From: Arthrobacter sp. Marseille-P9274
GTDB taxonomy: Bacteria > Actinomycetota > Actinomycetes > Actinomycetales > Micrococcaceae
Length of the DNA stretch: 64,000 nt
Assembly: GCF_946892675.1 (NCBI RefSeq)
Contig: NZ_CAMPOV010000001.1
Coordinates: 1,772,033-1,836,032, forward strand
Direction: 5' to 3'
The position numbers were made by a program, and so were the translations under genes. This document shows positions 50,371-63,189 of this stretch, piece after piece. The first letter of the stretch is position 1; every line of letters starts with the position of its first letter. The notes beneath the pieces were generated by a model that was given only the letters and a program-made list of their open reading frames with translations, did not search any database and was not told where the DNA came from.

Positions 50371-51582
50371 CTAGTTCAGCAGTGCATCGACGAAGCCCTC
50401 GGCTTCGAACGGGGCCAGATCGTCCGCCCCTTCGCCGAGGCCGATGAGCTTCACCGGCACCCCGAGGCTGCGCTGGATTGCCACGACGATGCCGCCCTTG
50501 GCGGTGCCGTCCAGCTTGGTCAGCACGATGCCGGTGATGTTGACGACTTCGGAAAATACCTTGGCCTGGTTCAGCCCGTTCTGGCCGGTCGTCGCATCGA
50601 GGACCAGCAGCACCTCGTCCACCGTCGCCTGCTTCTCGATGACGCGCTTGACCTTGCCCAGCTCATCCATCAGGCCGACCTTGTTCTGCAGGCGCCCGGC
50701 GGTGTCGACCATAACGACGTCGACTTCCTGGTCGATGCCCGCCTTCACCGCTTCGAAGGCGACGGACGCGGGATCGGCCCCGTCGACGTCGGACTTCACC
50801 GTGGGCACGCCCACCCGCTGGCCCCACGTGGCCAGCTGCTCCGCCGCGGCGGCCCGGAACGTGTCCGCGGCGCCGAGCAGGACGTCCTTGTTTTCGGCCA
50901 CCAGGACGCGGGCCAGCTTGCCCACGGTGGTGGTCTTGCCCACGCCGTTGACGCCCACCACCATAACGACGGCGGGGCGGTCCGAGTGTCGGTCAACGGC
51001 AAGCGAGCGGTCCATACCCGGGTCGACGAGCTTGATCAGCTCCTCCCGGAGCATCATCTTGACGTGTTCGGGATCGCGGCTGCCCTCAACCTTGACCCGC
51101 TCGCGCAGCGCGTCGACCAGTTCCATGGTCGGCTCGGTGCCGAGGTCGGCCAGCAGCAGGGTCTCCTCGATCTCGTCCCAGACGTCCTCGTCGATGTCGT
51201 CGCGCGAGAGCAGGGCGAGCAGGCCCTTGCCCAGGGCGTTGTTCGACTTGACGAGGCGGGCGCGCAGCCGGGCCAGCCGGCCCTGGACCGGGGCGGGCGT
51301 CTCGACGGCAACGGTTTCCAGCCCGGCCAGGTCGTCGGCGACTTCGACGTCCGTTGCTGGAGCCTCGTCCGAAGGCACGGGCCGCGCGGGCGGCGCAGGC
51401 GGCGCCTCGAGCACATCCGTTCCGGCGCCCTGTCCGGCGGCGGGAGCCTGGTCATTGGCGTCCCGCGTCGTGGTGTAGGTGCCGGGCGGGGTCTTGCGGC
51501 CCTTCAACAGGAGAATGGCAACGGTTCCGACGACGGCTATGGCGATGACAGCGTACAGAATGATGAGGGTTACGTCGTTCAC
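50371..51582 (-). CDS. ftsY: Signal recognition particle receptor FtsY
   Basis: The 403-aa SRP receptor has an N-terminal membrane segment (TLIILYAVIAIAVVGTVAIL, residues 4-23), a Pro/Ala/acidic linker (A domain, to about 95) and the NG domain with GVNGVGKTTTVGKLA, DTAGRLQNK and TKLDGTAKGG. The membrane anchor is common in actinobacteria, while the E. coli protein lacks it. The GTG at 51582 starts directly before the membrane segment. It converges with the dioxygenase gene. Confidence 0.96.
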   Translation of the reverse strand: MNDVTLIILYAVIAIAVVGTVAILLLKGRKTPPGTYTTTRDANDQAPAAGQGAGTDVLEAPPAPPARPVPSDEAPATDVEVADDLAGLETVAVETPAPVQGRLARLRARLVKSNNALGKGLLALLSRDDIDEDVWDEIEETLLLADLGTEPTMELVDALRERVKVEGSRDPEHVKMMLREELIKLVDPGMDRSLAVDRHSDRPAVVMVVGVNGVGKTTTVGKLARVLVAENKDVLLGAADTFRAAAAEQLATWGQRVGVPTVKSDVDGADPASVAFEAVKAGIDQEVDVVMVDTAGRLQNKVGLMDELGKVKRVIEKQATVDEVLLVLDATTGQNGLNQAKVFSEVVNITGIVLTKLDGTAKGGIVVAIQRSLGVPVKLIGLGEGADDLAPFEAEGFVDALLN

Positions 51583-51794
51583 AGACCCTAGCTTCTCACA
51601 GCGGTCCCGGCGGCGGACCTGCGGCCCCGGTTCGTGCCGTCGGCCGGCGGCGCAGGGCATGACGATCGTTCACGCAGTGTTCACGACCCCCGGCTACAAT
51701 GTGACGTAACGCACGTCAGCCTGATCCATCGGGAGCGTCGCATGGCCTTCAGCGGCCGGAGAGCCTGTCCCCAGCGGGAACCGCTCCCCCATGC

Positions 51795-52022
51795 TCAGCC
51801 CGCGGTCCGACCGGCGCGGCGTTCTTCGGCCTTGATCCGGATGAAGGACCGGGCGGCGTCGGATACCTCGAAATGGTCCTGTTCAGGCGCGTCGCCAACC
51901 GAGGCTTTGATGGCATTGGCCACCGTGCGCGGCAGGATGACGGTGCCCGGATTGTCCATGAGCCACTCCCGGGTGCCCGGATCCAGCCGGCCCCACCACT
52001 GTTCGATCCGTGCAGCTTCCAT
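51795..52022 (-). CDS. Small hypothetical protein
   Basis: The 75-aa protein starts MEAARIEQWWGRLDPGTREW and ends in a basic helix (FIRIKAEERRAGRTAG). GGAGGGA lies 5 nt before the ATG at 52022, which decides the start although the frame is open further upstream. No family is recognised. It looks like a soluble helical protein. It is divergent from the CYTH-CHAD gene, 122 bp apart. Confidence 0.7.
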   Translation of the reverse strand: MEAARIEQWWGRLDPGTREWLMDNPGTVILPRTVANAIKASVGDAPEQDHFEVSDAARSFIRIKAEERRAGRTAG

Positions 52023-52144
52023 GGCTGTCCCTCCGTTGGTTGGCGCCTTCCACCAAAGATACTGCGTCGATGTGAACCGCGTGTTAACTCTTCCGCCGCT
52101 TTCCGGTCGGATGACCCGAATTATCCAGGGAACGGAGTCCTGAC

Positions 52145-53683
52145 GTGTCCAAAGCCGATACCGGTACCGTGCACGAGACGGTCGAGGTGGAACGAAAATA
52201 CGACGTCGACGAGTCCGTGTCCCTGCCACCGCTGCAGGATCTGCCCGGCGTGCAGTCGGTGGGCCAACCGGTTGAGCACCAGCTGGAGGCCACCTACTTC
52301 GATACCGAGGACCTGACGCTGGCGGCCCACGGGGTCACCCTGCGCCGCAGGACCGGCGGCGACGACGAGGGCTGGCACCTGAAGCTGCCGGCCGGCGACG
52401 ACGCGCGGCGCGAGCTGCACGAGCCGCTGGGCAAGGACCAGGAGAAGGTGCCGCTGCCGCTGCTGCGCCTGGTCCGTTCGCAGGTCCGGGACCGCCCTCT
52501 TGCCGCCGTTGCCCGCCTCCAAACGCGGCGCGTGGTGCATACGCTGCAGGGTGCGGACGGGGTCCTCGCCGAGGTCGCCGACGACCAGGTCGAGGCCACC
52601 GCCCTGCCACGGGAGGGCCGGTCGGAGGGCTCCACGATGCGGTGGCGGGAGTGGGAGATCGAGCTGGCCGACGGCCGGCGGGACCTGCTCGACGCCGCCG
52701 AGGAGGTGTTCCGTGCCACGGGCGCGGAGCCCTCCGTACACGCTTCGAAGCTGGCCAGGGCGTTGGGGCAGCAGCTTCCGCCCGCCGAGCCTGGCCTTCC
52801 GCGGCCGCAGCGGAAGGGAACGGCCGCCGACGTCGTACTGGCCTACCTGCAGGCCCAGGTCACGGCCCTGAAGGAGCAGGATCCGCTGGTGCGGCAGGAT
52901 GCCCCGGACGCGGTCCACCAGATGCGCGTGGCCACCCGTCGGCTGCGCTCCTCGCTGGCCACGCACCGCAGGCTCTTCGACGTCGATAGGACCACCGCGC
53001 TGCGCGAGGAGCTCAGGCTGCTGGGCGGGCTGCTCGGCGAAGCCCGCGATGCCGAGGTCATGCATGAGCGGCTGCGCACGATGGTCGGCGAAGAACCGCC
53101 GGATCTGGTGCTCGGTCCGGTCGCCCAACGGCTCGACGTCGACCTGGGCACGACGTACAAGTCTGCCCACGGTAAGGTGCTCAGGGCGCTGGAGCAGAAG
53201 CGCTATTTCCGCCTGCTGGACAGCCTGGACGAGTTCCTCGCGGATCCGCCGCTGGCCGAGGAGGCGCAGGGGCCGGCGGCGAAGGTCATCCCGAAGTCCG
53301 TCCGGCGGGACCTGAAACGGGTGCGCCGGGCCGTGAAAGAGGCCAAGCGGGCGCGCGGCACCGAGGCCGCCGATCCTGCGCTGCACGAGGCCCGCAAGAC
53401 GGCCAAGAGGCTGCGCTACGCCTGCGAGACCGCGGCACCTGTGTTCGGCAAGCGAGCCCTCAAACTGGAGAAAAACGCGCACGGCATCCAGCAGGTCCTG
53501 GGCGACCACCAGGACAGCTTCGTCGCCCGCCAATTGCTGCGGAAAGCGGGCGTAGAGGCCTTCGGGCAGCATGAAAACGGCTTTAGCTACGGCCGGCTGC
53601 ACGCACTGGAGGAAGCGAGGGCCGCCCGTTCGGCGAAGAAGTTCTGGCGCCGCTGGAAGGATTTCCCTGCCAAGTCCTGGTGA
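52145..53683 (+). CDS. CYTH and CHAD domain protein
   Basis: The 512-aa protein has an N-terminal CYTH triphosphate-tunnel domain with the signature VEVERKYDV (ExExK) at residues 13-21, and a C-terminal CHAD domain from about 235 (DAVHQMRVATRRLRSSLATH, LHEARKTAKRLRYACETAAP) with conserved His. CYTH enzymes hydrolyse triphosphates, and CHAD binds inorganic polyphosphate; a role in polyphosphate metabolism is the usual inference. The start is GTG with GGAG upstream. Confidence 0.92.
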   Translation: MSKADTGTVHETVEVERKYDVDESVSLPPLQDLPGVQSVGQPVEHQLEATYFDTEDLTLAAHGVTLRRRTGGDDEGWHLKLPAGDDARRELHEPLGKDQEKVPLPLLRLVRSQVRDRPLAAVARLQTRRVVHTLQGADGVLAEVADDQVEATALPREGRSEGSTMRWREWEIELADGRRDLLDAAEEVFRATGAEPSVHASKLARALGQQLPPAEPGLPRPQRKGTAADVVLAYLQAQVTALKEQDPLVRQDAPDAVHQMRVATRRLRSSLATHRRLFDVDRTTALREELRLLGGLLGEARDAEVMHERLRTMVGEEPPDLVLGPVAQRLDVDLGTTYKSAHGKVLRALEQKRYFRLLDSLDEFLADPPLAEEAQGPAAKVIPKSVRRDLKRVRRAVKEAKRARGTEAADPALHEARKTAKRLRYACETAAPVFGKRALKLEKNAHGIQQVLGDHQDSFVARQLLRKAGVEAFGQHENGFSYGRLHALEEARAARSAKKFWRRWKDFPAKSW

Positions 53684-53723
53684 CCTGCCGCGGGTGGTTC
53701 CGGCCGATGGGTAGCATCGAGGC

Positions 53724-54455
53724 ATGAAGCCCTTCCTGCTGCTGGCCACTCGAGCCCAGGACAAGGCGGCCGACGAGGAGTATGCCGCGTTCCTGCGCTT
53801 CGGAGGACTCGAGCCCGGCCAGCTGCACAGGGTCCGGCTTGAGGCCGGCCCGCTGCCCGCCGTCGACCTCGACCGATACAGCGGCATCATCCTGGGCGGC
53901 AGCCCGTTCACGGCGAGCGACCCGCCGGAGAGCAAGTCGGGAGTGCAGCTGCGCGTCGAAGCGGAGCTGATGGACCTGGTCGAGCGCGTGACCGCCGCCG
54001 ACTCTCCCTTCCTCGGCGCCTGCTACGGCATTGGCACCCTGGGCCGGCTGCGCGGCGGCCAGGTGGACGGCCGGTTCGGCGAGCCGATCAGCGCCGTGGA
54101 CGTGGAACTGGCCGACGGGGCGGCCAGTGATCCGCTGCTGGCCGGCGTGCCGCAGCGGTTCAAGGCGTTCGCGGGCCATAAGGAGGCCTGCTCGGTCCTG
54201 CCCGCCGGCGCCGTGCGGCTGGCCGGCTCCGCGGCCTGCCCGGTGCACATGTTCCGGTTGGGCAGCAATGTCTACGCCACCCAGTTCCACCCGGAACTGG
54301 ACGAGGACGGGCTGGTCACGCGCATCTCGGTCTACCGCCATGCCGGCTACTTCCCGCCGGACGAAGCTGATGAGGTCGTCGCGTCCGTCCGCGGCCACGA
54401 GGTGCATGTGCCGCAGCTGATCCTGCGCAATTTCGTCCTGCGCTACGGTTCCTGA
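53724..54455 (+). CDS. Class I glutamine amidotransferase-like protein
   Basis: The 243-aa protein has the nucleophile Cys100 in GACYGIG, and the His-Glu pair in YATQFHPELDEDG. The glycine strip GIILGGSP is also present. It resembles stand-alone GMP-synthase-like amidotransferases such as GuaA1-type or YfeJ proteins, whose acceptors are unknown. TAGCAT ends 6 nt before the ATG, so the mRNA may be leaderless. It is 40 bp after the CYTH-CHAD gene. Confidence 0.9.
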   Translation: MKPFLLLATRAQDKAADEEYAAFLRFGGLEPGQLHRVRLEAGPLPAVDLDRYSGIILGGSPFTASDPPESKSGVQLRVEAELMDLVERVTAADSPFLGACYGIGTLGRLRGGQVDGRFGEPISAVDVELADGAASDPLLAGVPQRFKAFAGHKEACSVLPAGAVRLAGSAACPVHMFRLGSNVYATQFHPELDEDGLVTRISVYRHAGYFPPDEADEVVASVRGHEVHVPQLILRNFVLRYGS

Positions 54456-54470
54456 AGCCACGGACGACTC

Positions 54471-54506
54471 CTCAAGCCGCGAACGAAGGCGTTCCCGCGG
54501 CTTGAG
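54471..54506. terminator. Terminator between the amidotransferase gene and smc
   Basis: CTCAAGCCGCG (54471-54481) pairs perfectly with CGCGGCTTGAG (54496-54506), and the loop can extend the stem (AACG/CGTT) past a bulge. It separates convergent genes. Confidence 0.85.
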
Positions 54507-54520
54507 TGCCGGGGGCGGAG

Positions 54521-58159
<3,639 letters not shown>

Positions 58160-58398
58160 ATTGTGTCTCCCGCAGCACTTTTCCTTGACACAATCTATCT
58201 TGTTTCCGCAGTATTCCCGGGAACTTGGCCCGGCCTGTACACAAACCCCTGCCTCAGTGGCACTGTGGAGGACAGGCCGTTTCCATATCCGGGCAGGCAT
58301 ATGCGGGAACGAGGCCCTTGGGTGCATAGTTAAGGATTCGGGGCTTCATCGGTGCTAGGACCGGCGGGGCGGGCAGACACACGAATAAAGGCTGGATA

Positions 58399-59424
58399 TT
58401 GAGCGGAAACGCGACGTTTCGACATGACAACACGGCGCTGCTGGCCGTCTCGAGCGTGGAGGCACCAATAGCCGTCAGTTCGGCCGAGTTCGACGAGCGG
58501 CTGGCCCCCAGCCTCAAGCGTCTGAAGCTTTCCAAGCGGCTCCTCGAGCGCGTCGCCGGAGTCAGCGAACGCCGTTGGTGGGCCCCGGGGTCATCCTTCG
58601 ACGACGGAGCGATCGAGGCCGGCGCCAAGGCCATGGCGGAAGCCGGCATCGAACCCGGCCAGATCGGCCTGCTGATCAACACCTCCGTGACGCGCCGCAA
58701 TCTCGAGCCTTCGGTCGCGGTCAAGATCCACCATGGGCTCGGCCTGCCATCGTCGGCCATGAATTTCGACCTGGCGAACGCCTGCCTCGGCTTCGTCAAC
58801 GGCATCACGCTGGCCGCCAACATGATCGATTCCGGCCAGATCAAATACGCCCTCATCGTCGCCGGCGAAGACGCCCAGTACACCCAGGAAACCACCTTCC
58901 GGCGGCTGAACAGCCCCGATTCGACCCGCGAAGACTACCTGCGCGAATTCGCCACGCTGACCCTTGGCTCCGGCGCAGCGGCCGCCGTCATCGGCCCCGC
59001 TGAAGGCCACCCGGGATCACACCGCATCCTCGGCGGCGTTTCCCGCGCCGGCACCGAGCACCATGGCCTGTGCGTCGGCGGCCACGATGGCATGTTCACG
59101 GATACCAAAGGCCTGCTCGACAACGGCCTCGAACTGGTGCTCAACGCCTGGCACGAGGCCCACGACGGCGGCTGGAACTGGACCTCGATGGACCGCTACG
59201 TCACCCACCAGGTCTCGTCCTCCTACACCAATGCCATCATCAACGCGGTCAACCTGGCCCCCGACCGGGTGCCGACCACCTTCCCGAAGTGGGGCAACGT
59301 CGGCCCTGCCTCGCTGCCGATGACCCTCGCCCAGGAGTCCCAGACCCTCCGCCCCGGCGACCGCGTGCTCTGCATGGGCGTAGGTTCGGGTCTGAACACC
59401 ACGATGATGGAGATTGCGTGGTAG
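58399..59424 (+). CDS. oleA: OleA, acyl-CoA head-to-head condensing thiolase
   Basis: The 341-aa FabH-fold enzyme joins two fatty acyl-CoAs head-to-head into a 2-alkyl-3-ketoacid. It has Cys129 (LANACLGF), the OleA-specific Glu103 (RRNLEPSV), His in VTHQVSSSY and Asn in KWGNVGPAS. The glutamate separates it from FabH. The start is TTG 58399 after AAGGCTGG. A TTGACA hexamer at 58185 may be part of its promoter, but the -10 (CAGTAT, 18 bp on) is poor. First gene of oleA-oleBC-oleD; the final product is a long-chain internal alkene. Confidence 0.93.
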   Translation: MSGNATFRHDNTALLAVSSVEAPIAVSSAEFDERLAPSLKRLKLSKRLLERVAGVSERRWWAPGSSFDDGAIEAGAKAMAEAGIEPGQIGLLINTSVTRRNLEPSVAVKIHHGLGLPSSAMNFDLANACLGFVNGITLAANMIDSGQIKYALIVAGEDAQYTQETTFRRLNSPDSTREDYLREFATLTLGSGAAAAVIGPAEGHPGSHRILGGVSRAGTEHHGLCVGGHDGMFTDTKGLLDNGLELVLNAWHEAHDGGWNWTSMDRYVTHQVSSSYTNAIINAVNLAPDRVPTTFPKWGNVGPASLPMTLAQESQTLRPGDRVLCMGVGSGLNTTMMEIAW

Positions 59425-62099
59425 CAGAGCTCTGGCCCGGCGTACCGGCCGCCTGGTCCCGCCGTGTCCGCGTCCCGTCCACCGCCGCCGCGGACCCCGC
59501 CGGCACCGTCCACGCGTGGCACCTGCTCGACAACGGCGCCGAACTGGCCGAGCGCGGCATCACGCCCGAAGGGACGCTGCTGTGCGTCCACGGCAACCCG
59601 ACCTGGTCCTATCTCTGGCGTACCGTGCTCGCCGCCGCCGGGGAGCGGGACAAGCCGTGGAGGGTGGTCGCCGTCGACCAGCTGGACATGGGCTTCTCCC
59701 GGCGGACCGGCCGCTTCCGCCGCCTCGCGGACCGCATCACGGACCTGGGCGACCTGACCGCGGAACTCGGCCTGGAGGGCCCGGTCGTCACCGTCGGCCA
59801 CGACTGGGGCGGCCTCATCTCGCTCGGCTGGGCGCTGGGGCACCGCGACCAGCTGGCCGCCGTGGTGCTGACCAACACGGCCGTGCACCCGGGCGGCTTC
59901 GAGGTGCCGGCACCCCTGCAGCTGGCGCTGCATCCGGCCGTCCACCAGTGGGGAACGACGACGTCGGCGGCCTTCCTGCGCGTGACCCACGCCCTGGCGC
60001 ATCCTGCCTTGGACAAGGGCGTCCGGCGGACCTTCATGGCTCCCTACCTGAACGCCGCCCGCCGCGAGGGCGTCGGCAATTTCGTAGCCGACATCCCCGC
60101 CGATCCGTCCGCACCCAGCTGGCCCGCCCTGGCCGAGGTCTCTGAAGGCATCCGCGGCCTGGACGTCCCGGCGCTGATCCTGTGGGGTCCCAAGGACCCG
60201 GTGTTCTCCGACCGCTACCTCCGAGACCTGCTGGAGCGGATGCCGCACGCCGCCGTGCACCGCTTCGAGGGCGCCGGCCACCTGCTGCCCGAAGACCGGG
60301 ACATCGCGGCTCCGGTCTTCGACTGGCTCGAAGGCACCGTGGTTCCCGCGCGCTCCGGCTCTGCGGCCGAAATGGACCGCGGTACCGATCGCCGCGCCGG
60401 AATCCACGCCGCGGGGCAAACCGCGGAAGCCGGTCGCGAGGAGACCTACCGCCCGATGCTCGCCGAACTCGACGAGCGCCGCACGGATAGCTCCCCCGCC
60501 GTCGTCGATATGGCCCCGCTGGAGGCTCCGAACGCGGGCCCGCGAACCCTCTCCTGGTCCGAGCTGGCGGGGCAGGTGGATCTGCTCGCCCGGGGCCTGC
60601 GGGCCCACGGCGTCCGCCCGGGCGACCGGATCAGCCTGCTGGTCCCCCCGGGGATCGAGCTGACCTCGCTCATCTACGCCTGCCTCAGGATCGGTGCCGT
60701 CGTGGTCGTGGCGGACGCCGGCCTGGGCACCACCGGGCTCAGCCGAGCCATCAAGGGCGCAGGCCCGGCCTTCCTCATCGGCATCGAGCGGGCCCTCGGG
60801 GGTGCGCGCCTGCTCAACTGGCCCGGCCGGCGCATCAGCGTCGCGGAGCTGCCGCCGGGCAAGCGGCGGCTGTACAACGTCGGGGCCACGCTGGCCGAAC
60901 TGCTGGCCGCGGGAGCCTCCGAGGGCCGCCCGGCCGCGACGGATGGAACGCCGGCGCCGGACGACGACGCGGCCGTCCTCTTCACTTCCGGGTCCACCGG
61001 CCCGGCCAAGGGCGTGGCCTACACGCACCGGCAGCTGGCGGCGATGCGGGATACCCTCAAGGACACCTACAAACTTGAGGCCGGGACCGCCCTGGTCGCC
61101 GGCTTCGCGCCGTTCGCCCTGCTCGGTCCGGCGCTGGGCGCCACCTCCGTCACACCGGCCATGGACGTGACCGCACCGAAAACGCTGACCGCGGCCGCGC
61201 TGGCCGACGCGGCGGCCGCGGTGCAGGCCACCGCCGTGTTCGCCTCGCCCGCCGCGCTGGCCAACGTCCTGGCCACCGCGGACGGCCTGCGCCCGGAACA
61301 CCGCGCCGCGCTGGACAAAGTGGAACTGCTGCTCTCGGCCGGCGCTCCCATCCCGGAACCGCTGCTGTCCCGGGTACAGCAGCTGGTCCCGGCCGCCTCG
61401 CTGCACACGCCGTACGGGATGACCGAAGCGCTGCCCGTCACCGACATCAGCCTCCCCGGGATCCGCGCGGCCGGTGCCGGCAACGGCGTCTGCGTCGGCA
61501 CCCCGGTGGTCGGGGCGCGCGTGGCCATCGCCGGGCTGGACGCCCTGGGCGTGCCCGGGGACGAGCCCTCCGCCGAACCGGGAACCACCGGCGAGATCCT
61601 GGTCAGCGCCCCGCACGTCAAGGACCGCTACGACCGCTTGTGGATCACGCAGGCCCACTCGGCCTCGCTGCCCGGGTGGCACCGCACGGGCGACGTCGGC
61701 CACCTCGATGCCGACGGCCGGCTCTGGGTTGAGGGCCGCCTCGCGCACGTTATCACCTCGTCCGGCGGCGTCATCACTCCAGTCGCCGCGGAACAAGCAG
61801 CGGAAACGCACGACGGCGTGCGGCTGGCCGCCGTCGTCGGCGTGGGTCCCGCGGGCGCCCAGGTTCCCGTGGCCGTCCTCGAAACCGTGCCCCGGGTGCG
61901 CCGGCCCGGCCCCGCCCCGCAGGAACTGACGCGGGCGGTCCGCTCCGCCGTGGCGCGGGCCACCGGCGTGGAGCTCACCGCCGTGCTGGTGCTGCCGGAA
62001 CTGCCCACCGACATCCGGCACAACTCCAAGATCGACCGGGCGAAGCTGTCCGCCTGGGCGTCCCGGGCCCTGGCCGGCGGCAGGATCTCCGCGCCATGA
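59418..62099 (+). CDS. oleBC: OleB-OleC fusion: beta-lactone decarboxylase and beta-lactone synthetase
   Basis: The 893-aa fusion joins two steps. Residues 1-315 are OleB, haloalkane-dehalogenase-like, with nucleophile Asp129 in GHDWGG and His in GAGHLLPEDRD. Residues from about 345 are OleC, an adenylate-forming enzyme with FTSGSTGPAKG, TPYGMTEALP, WHRTGDVG and the catalytic lysine region NSKIDRAKL. OleC closes the beta-hydroxy acid to a beta-lactone, and OleB removes CO2 to give the cis-alkene. A roughly 30-residue acidic linker joins them. The GTG at 59418 overlaps the oleA stop. Such fusions are known from Micrococcus. Confidence 0.94.
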   Translation: MVAELWPGVPAAWSRRVRVPSTAAADPAGTVHAWHLLDNGAELAERGITPEGTLLCVHGNPTWSYLWRTVLAAAGERDKPWRVVAVDQLDMGFSRRTGRFRRLADRITDLGDLTAELGLEGPVVTVGHDWGGLISLGWALGHRDQLAAVVLTNTAVHPGGFEVPAPLQLALHPAVHQWGTTTSAAFLRVTHALAHPALDKGVRRTFMAPYLNAARREGVGNFVADIPADPSAPSWPALAEVSEGIRGLDVPALILWGPKDPVFSDRYLRDLLERMPHAAVHRFEGAGHLLPEDRDIAAPVFDWLEGTVVPARSGSAAEMDRGTDRRAGIHAAGQTAEAGREETYRPMLAELDERRTDSSPAVVDMAPLEAPNAGPRTLSWSELAGQVDLLARGLRAHGVRPGDRISLLVPPGIELTSLIYACLRIGAVVVVADAGLGTTGLSRAIKGAGPAFLIGIERALGGARLLNWPGRRISVAELPPGKRRLYNVGATLAELLAAGASEGRPAATDGTPAPDDDAAVLFTSGSTGPAKGVAYTHRQLAAMRDTLKDTYKLEAGTALVAGFAPFALLGPALGATSVTPAMDVTAPKTLTAAALADAAAAVQATAVFASPAALANVLATADGLRPEHRAALDKVELLLSAGAPIPEPLLSRVQQLVPAASLHTPYGMTEALPVTDISLPGIRAAGAGNGVCVGTPVVGARVAIAGLDALGVPGDEPSAEPGTTGEILVSAPHVKDRYDRLWITQAHSASLPGWHRTGDVGHLDADGRLWVEGRLAHVITSSGGVITPVAAEQAAETHDGVRLAAVVGVGPAGAQVPVAVLETVPRVRRPGPAPQELTRAVRSAVARATGVELTAVLVLPELPTDIRHNSKIDRAKLSAWASRALAGGRISAP

Positions 62100-63178
62100 G
62101 CGGCGGCGTGGAAGGGACAAACCGCCGCAGCATCCTGGTCACCGGCGCCAGCGGCATGCTCGGCGGCGCCGTCGCCCGGTTGCTGCTGGACCAGGGCCAC
62201 CGCGTCCGCACCTTCCAGCGCCGGCCAGCCGCCGTTGCCGGTCCCATACCCGGGACCGCGGGAGTTGGCGGCCAGGCCGGGACTGGCGGCACTCCCGCCG
62301 CCGAGCAGGTCCTCGGCTCGCTCGCCGATCCGGCCGCCGTCGCCCGCGCCGTGAAGGGCATGGACGCGGTGATCCACCTGGCCGCCAAGGTCTCCTTCAC
62401 GGGCGAGTGGGACGAGTTCGTCGCGGTAAACATCGAGGGCACCCGCACCCTGCTGGACTGTGCCCGGGCCGCCGGCGTCACGGACCTGGTCTTCGTTTCC
62501 TCCCCCTCCGTGGCGCACTTCGGCGAGCCGATCGCCGGGGCCGGCGCGGGGGCGGCGGACCCGGAACGCGCCCGCGGCTACTATGCCCGGTCCAAGGCGT
62601 CCGCCGAGCTGCTCGCCCTGGGCGCCGACGCCCCCGGCTTCCGGGTCGCGGCCATCCGCCCGCACGTCGTCTGGGGCCCGGGCGATACGCAGCTCGTGGA
62701 ACGCGTCCTCGAACGCGCCAAGGCCGGCCGGCTGCCGCTGCTGGACCACGGCGCCGCCCTGATCGACACCACGTACATCGACAATGCCGCCGCGGCGACC
62801 GTCCGGGCCCTGCACCGGATGGAGCACGCCCACGGGCAGGCCCTGGTGGTGACCAACGGGGAGCCCCGGACGGTGGGCGAGCTGCTGGCCGGCATCTGTG
62901 CTGCGGGCGGCGTCAAGCCTCCGGCCTGGCGCGTCCCCGGGCGGGTGGCACGCGGCGCCGGGGCCGTGCTCGAGCGGGCCTGGCTGGCCGCGGGCCGCCG
63001 CGGGCTGGTCCGGGACGAGCCGCCCATGACGCGGTTCCTGGCCGAGCAGCTGTCCACATCGCATTGGTTCGACCAGCGCCGGACCCGCGAGGTGCTCGAC
63101 TGGTCTCCCGCCGTGAGCATCGACGACGGCCTGCGCCGGCTTGCCGAACACTACAACCGTCCCGGCCGGACGGCCTGA
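62096..63178 (+). CDS. oleD: OleD, 2-alkyl-3-oxoalkanoate reductase
   Basis: The 360-aa short-chain dehydrogenase reduces the OleA product to the beta-hydroxy acid. It has VTGASGMLGGAVARLL (NADP-binding glycine motif), SSPSVAHFGEP (catalytic Ser) and YYARSKASAE (Tyr-x3-Lys). An inserted Gly/Ala-rich loop (about residues 45-65) is longer than usual. The ATG overlaps the oleBC stop (ATGA), so translation is coupled, and the four activities form one operon. Confidence 0.94.
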   Translation: MSGGVEGTNRRSILVTGASGMLGGAVARLLLDQGHRVRTFQRRPAAVAGPIPGTAGVGGQAGTGGTPAAEQVLGSLADPAAVARAVKGMDAVIHLAAKVSFTGEWDEFVAVNIEGTRTLLDCARAAGVTDLVFVSSPSVAHFGEPIAGAGAGAADPERARGYYARSKASAELLALGADAPGFRVAAIRPHVVWGPGDTQLVERVLERAKAGRLPLLDHGAALIDTTYIDNAAAATVRALHRMEHAHGQALVVTNGEPRTVGELLAGICAAGGVKPPAWRVPGRVARGAGAVLERAWLAAGRRGLVRDEPPMTRFLAEQLSTSHWFDQRRTREVLDWSPAVSIDDGLRRLAEHYNRPGRTA

Positions 63179-63189
63179 GGAGGATACGC

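Noticed and set aside
58185-58214. Strong promoter for oleA from the perfect TTGACA
   Set aside because: The matching -10 (CAGTAT) is poor and the distance to oleA is over 180 bp, so it is only mentioned in the oleA entry.
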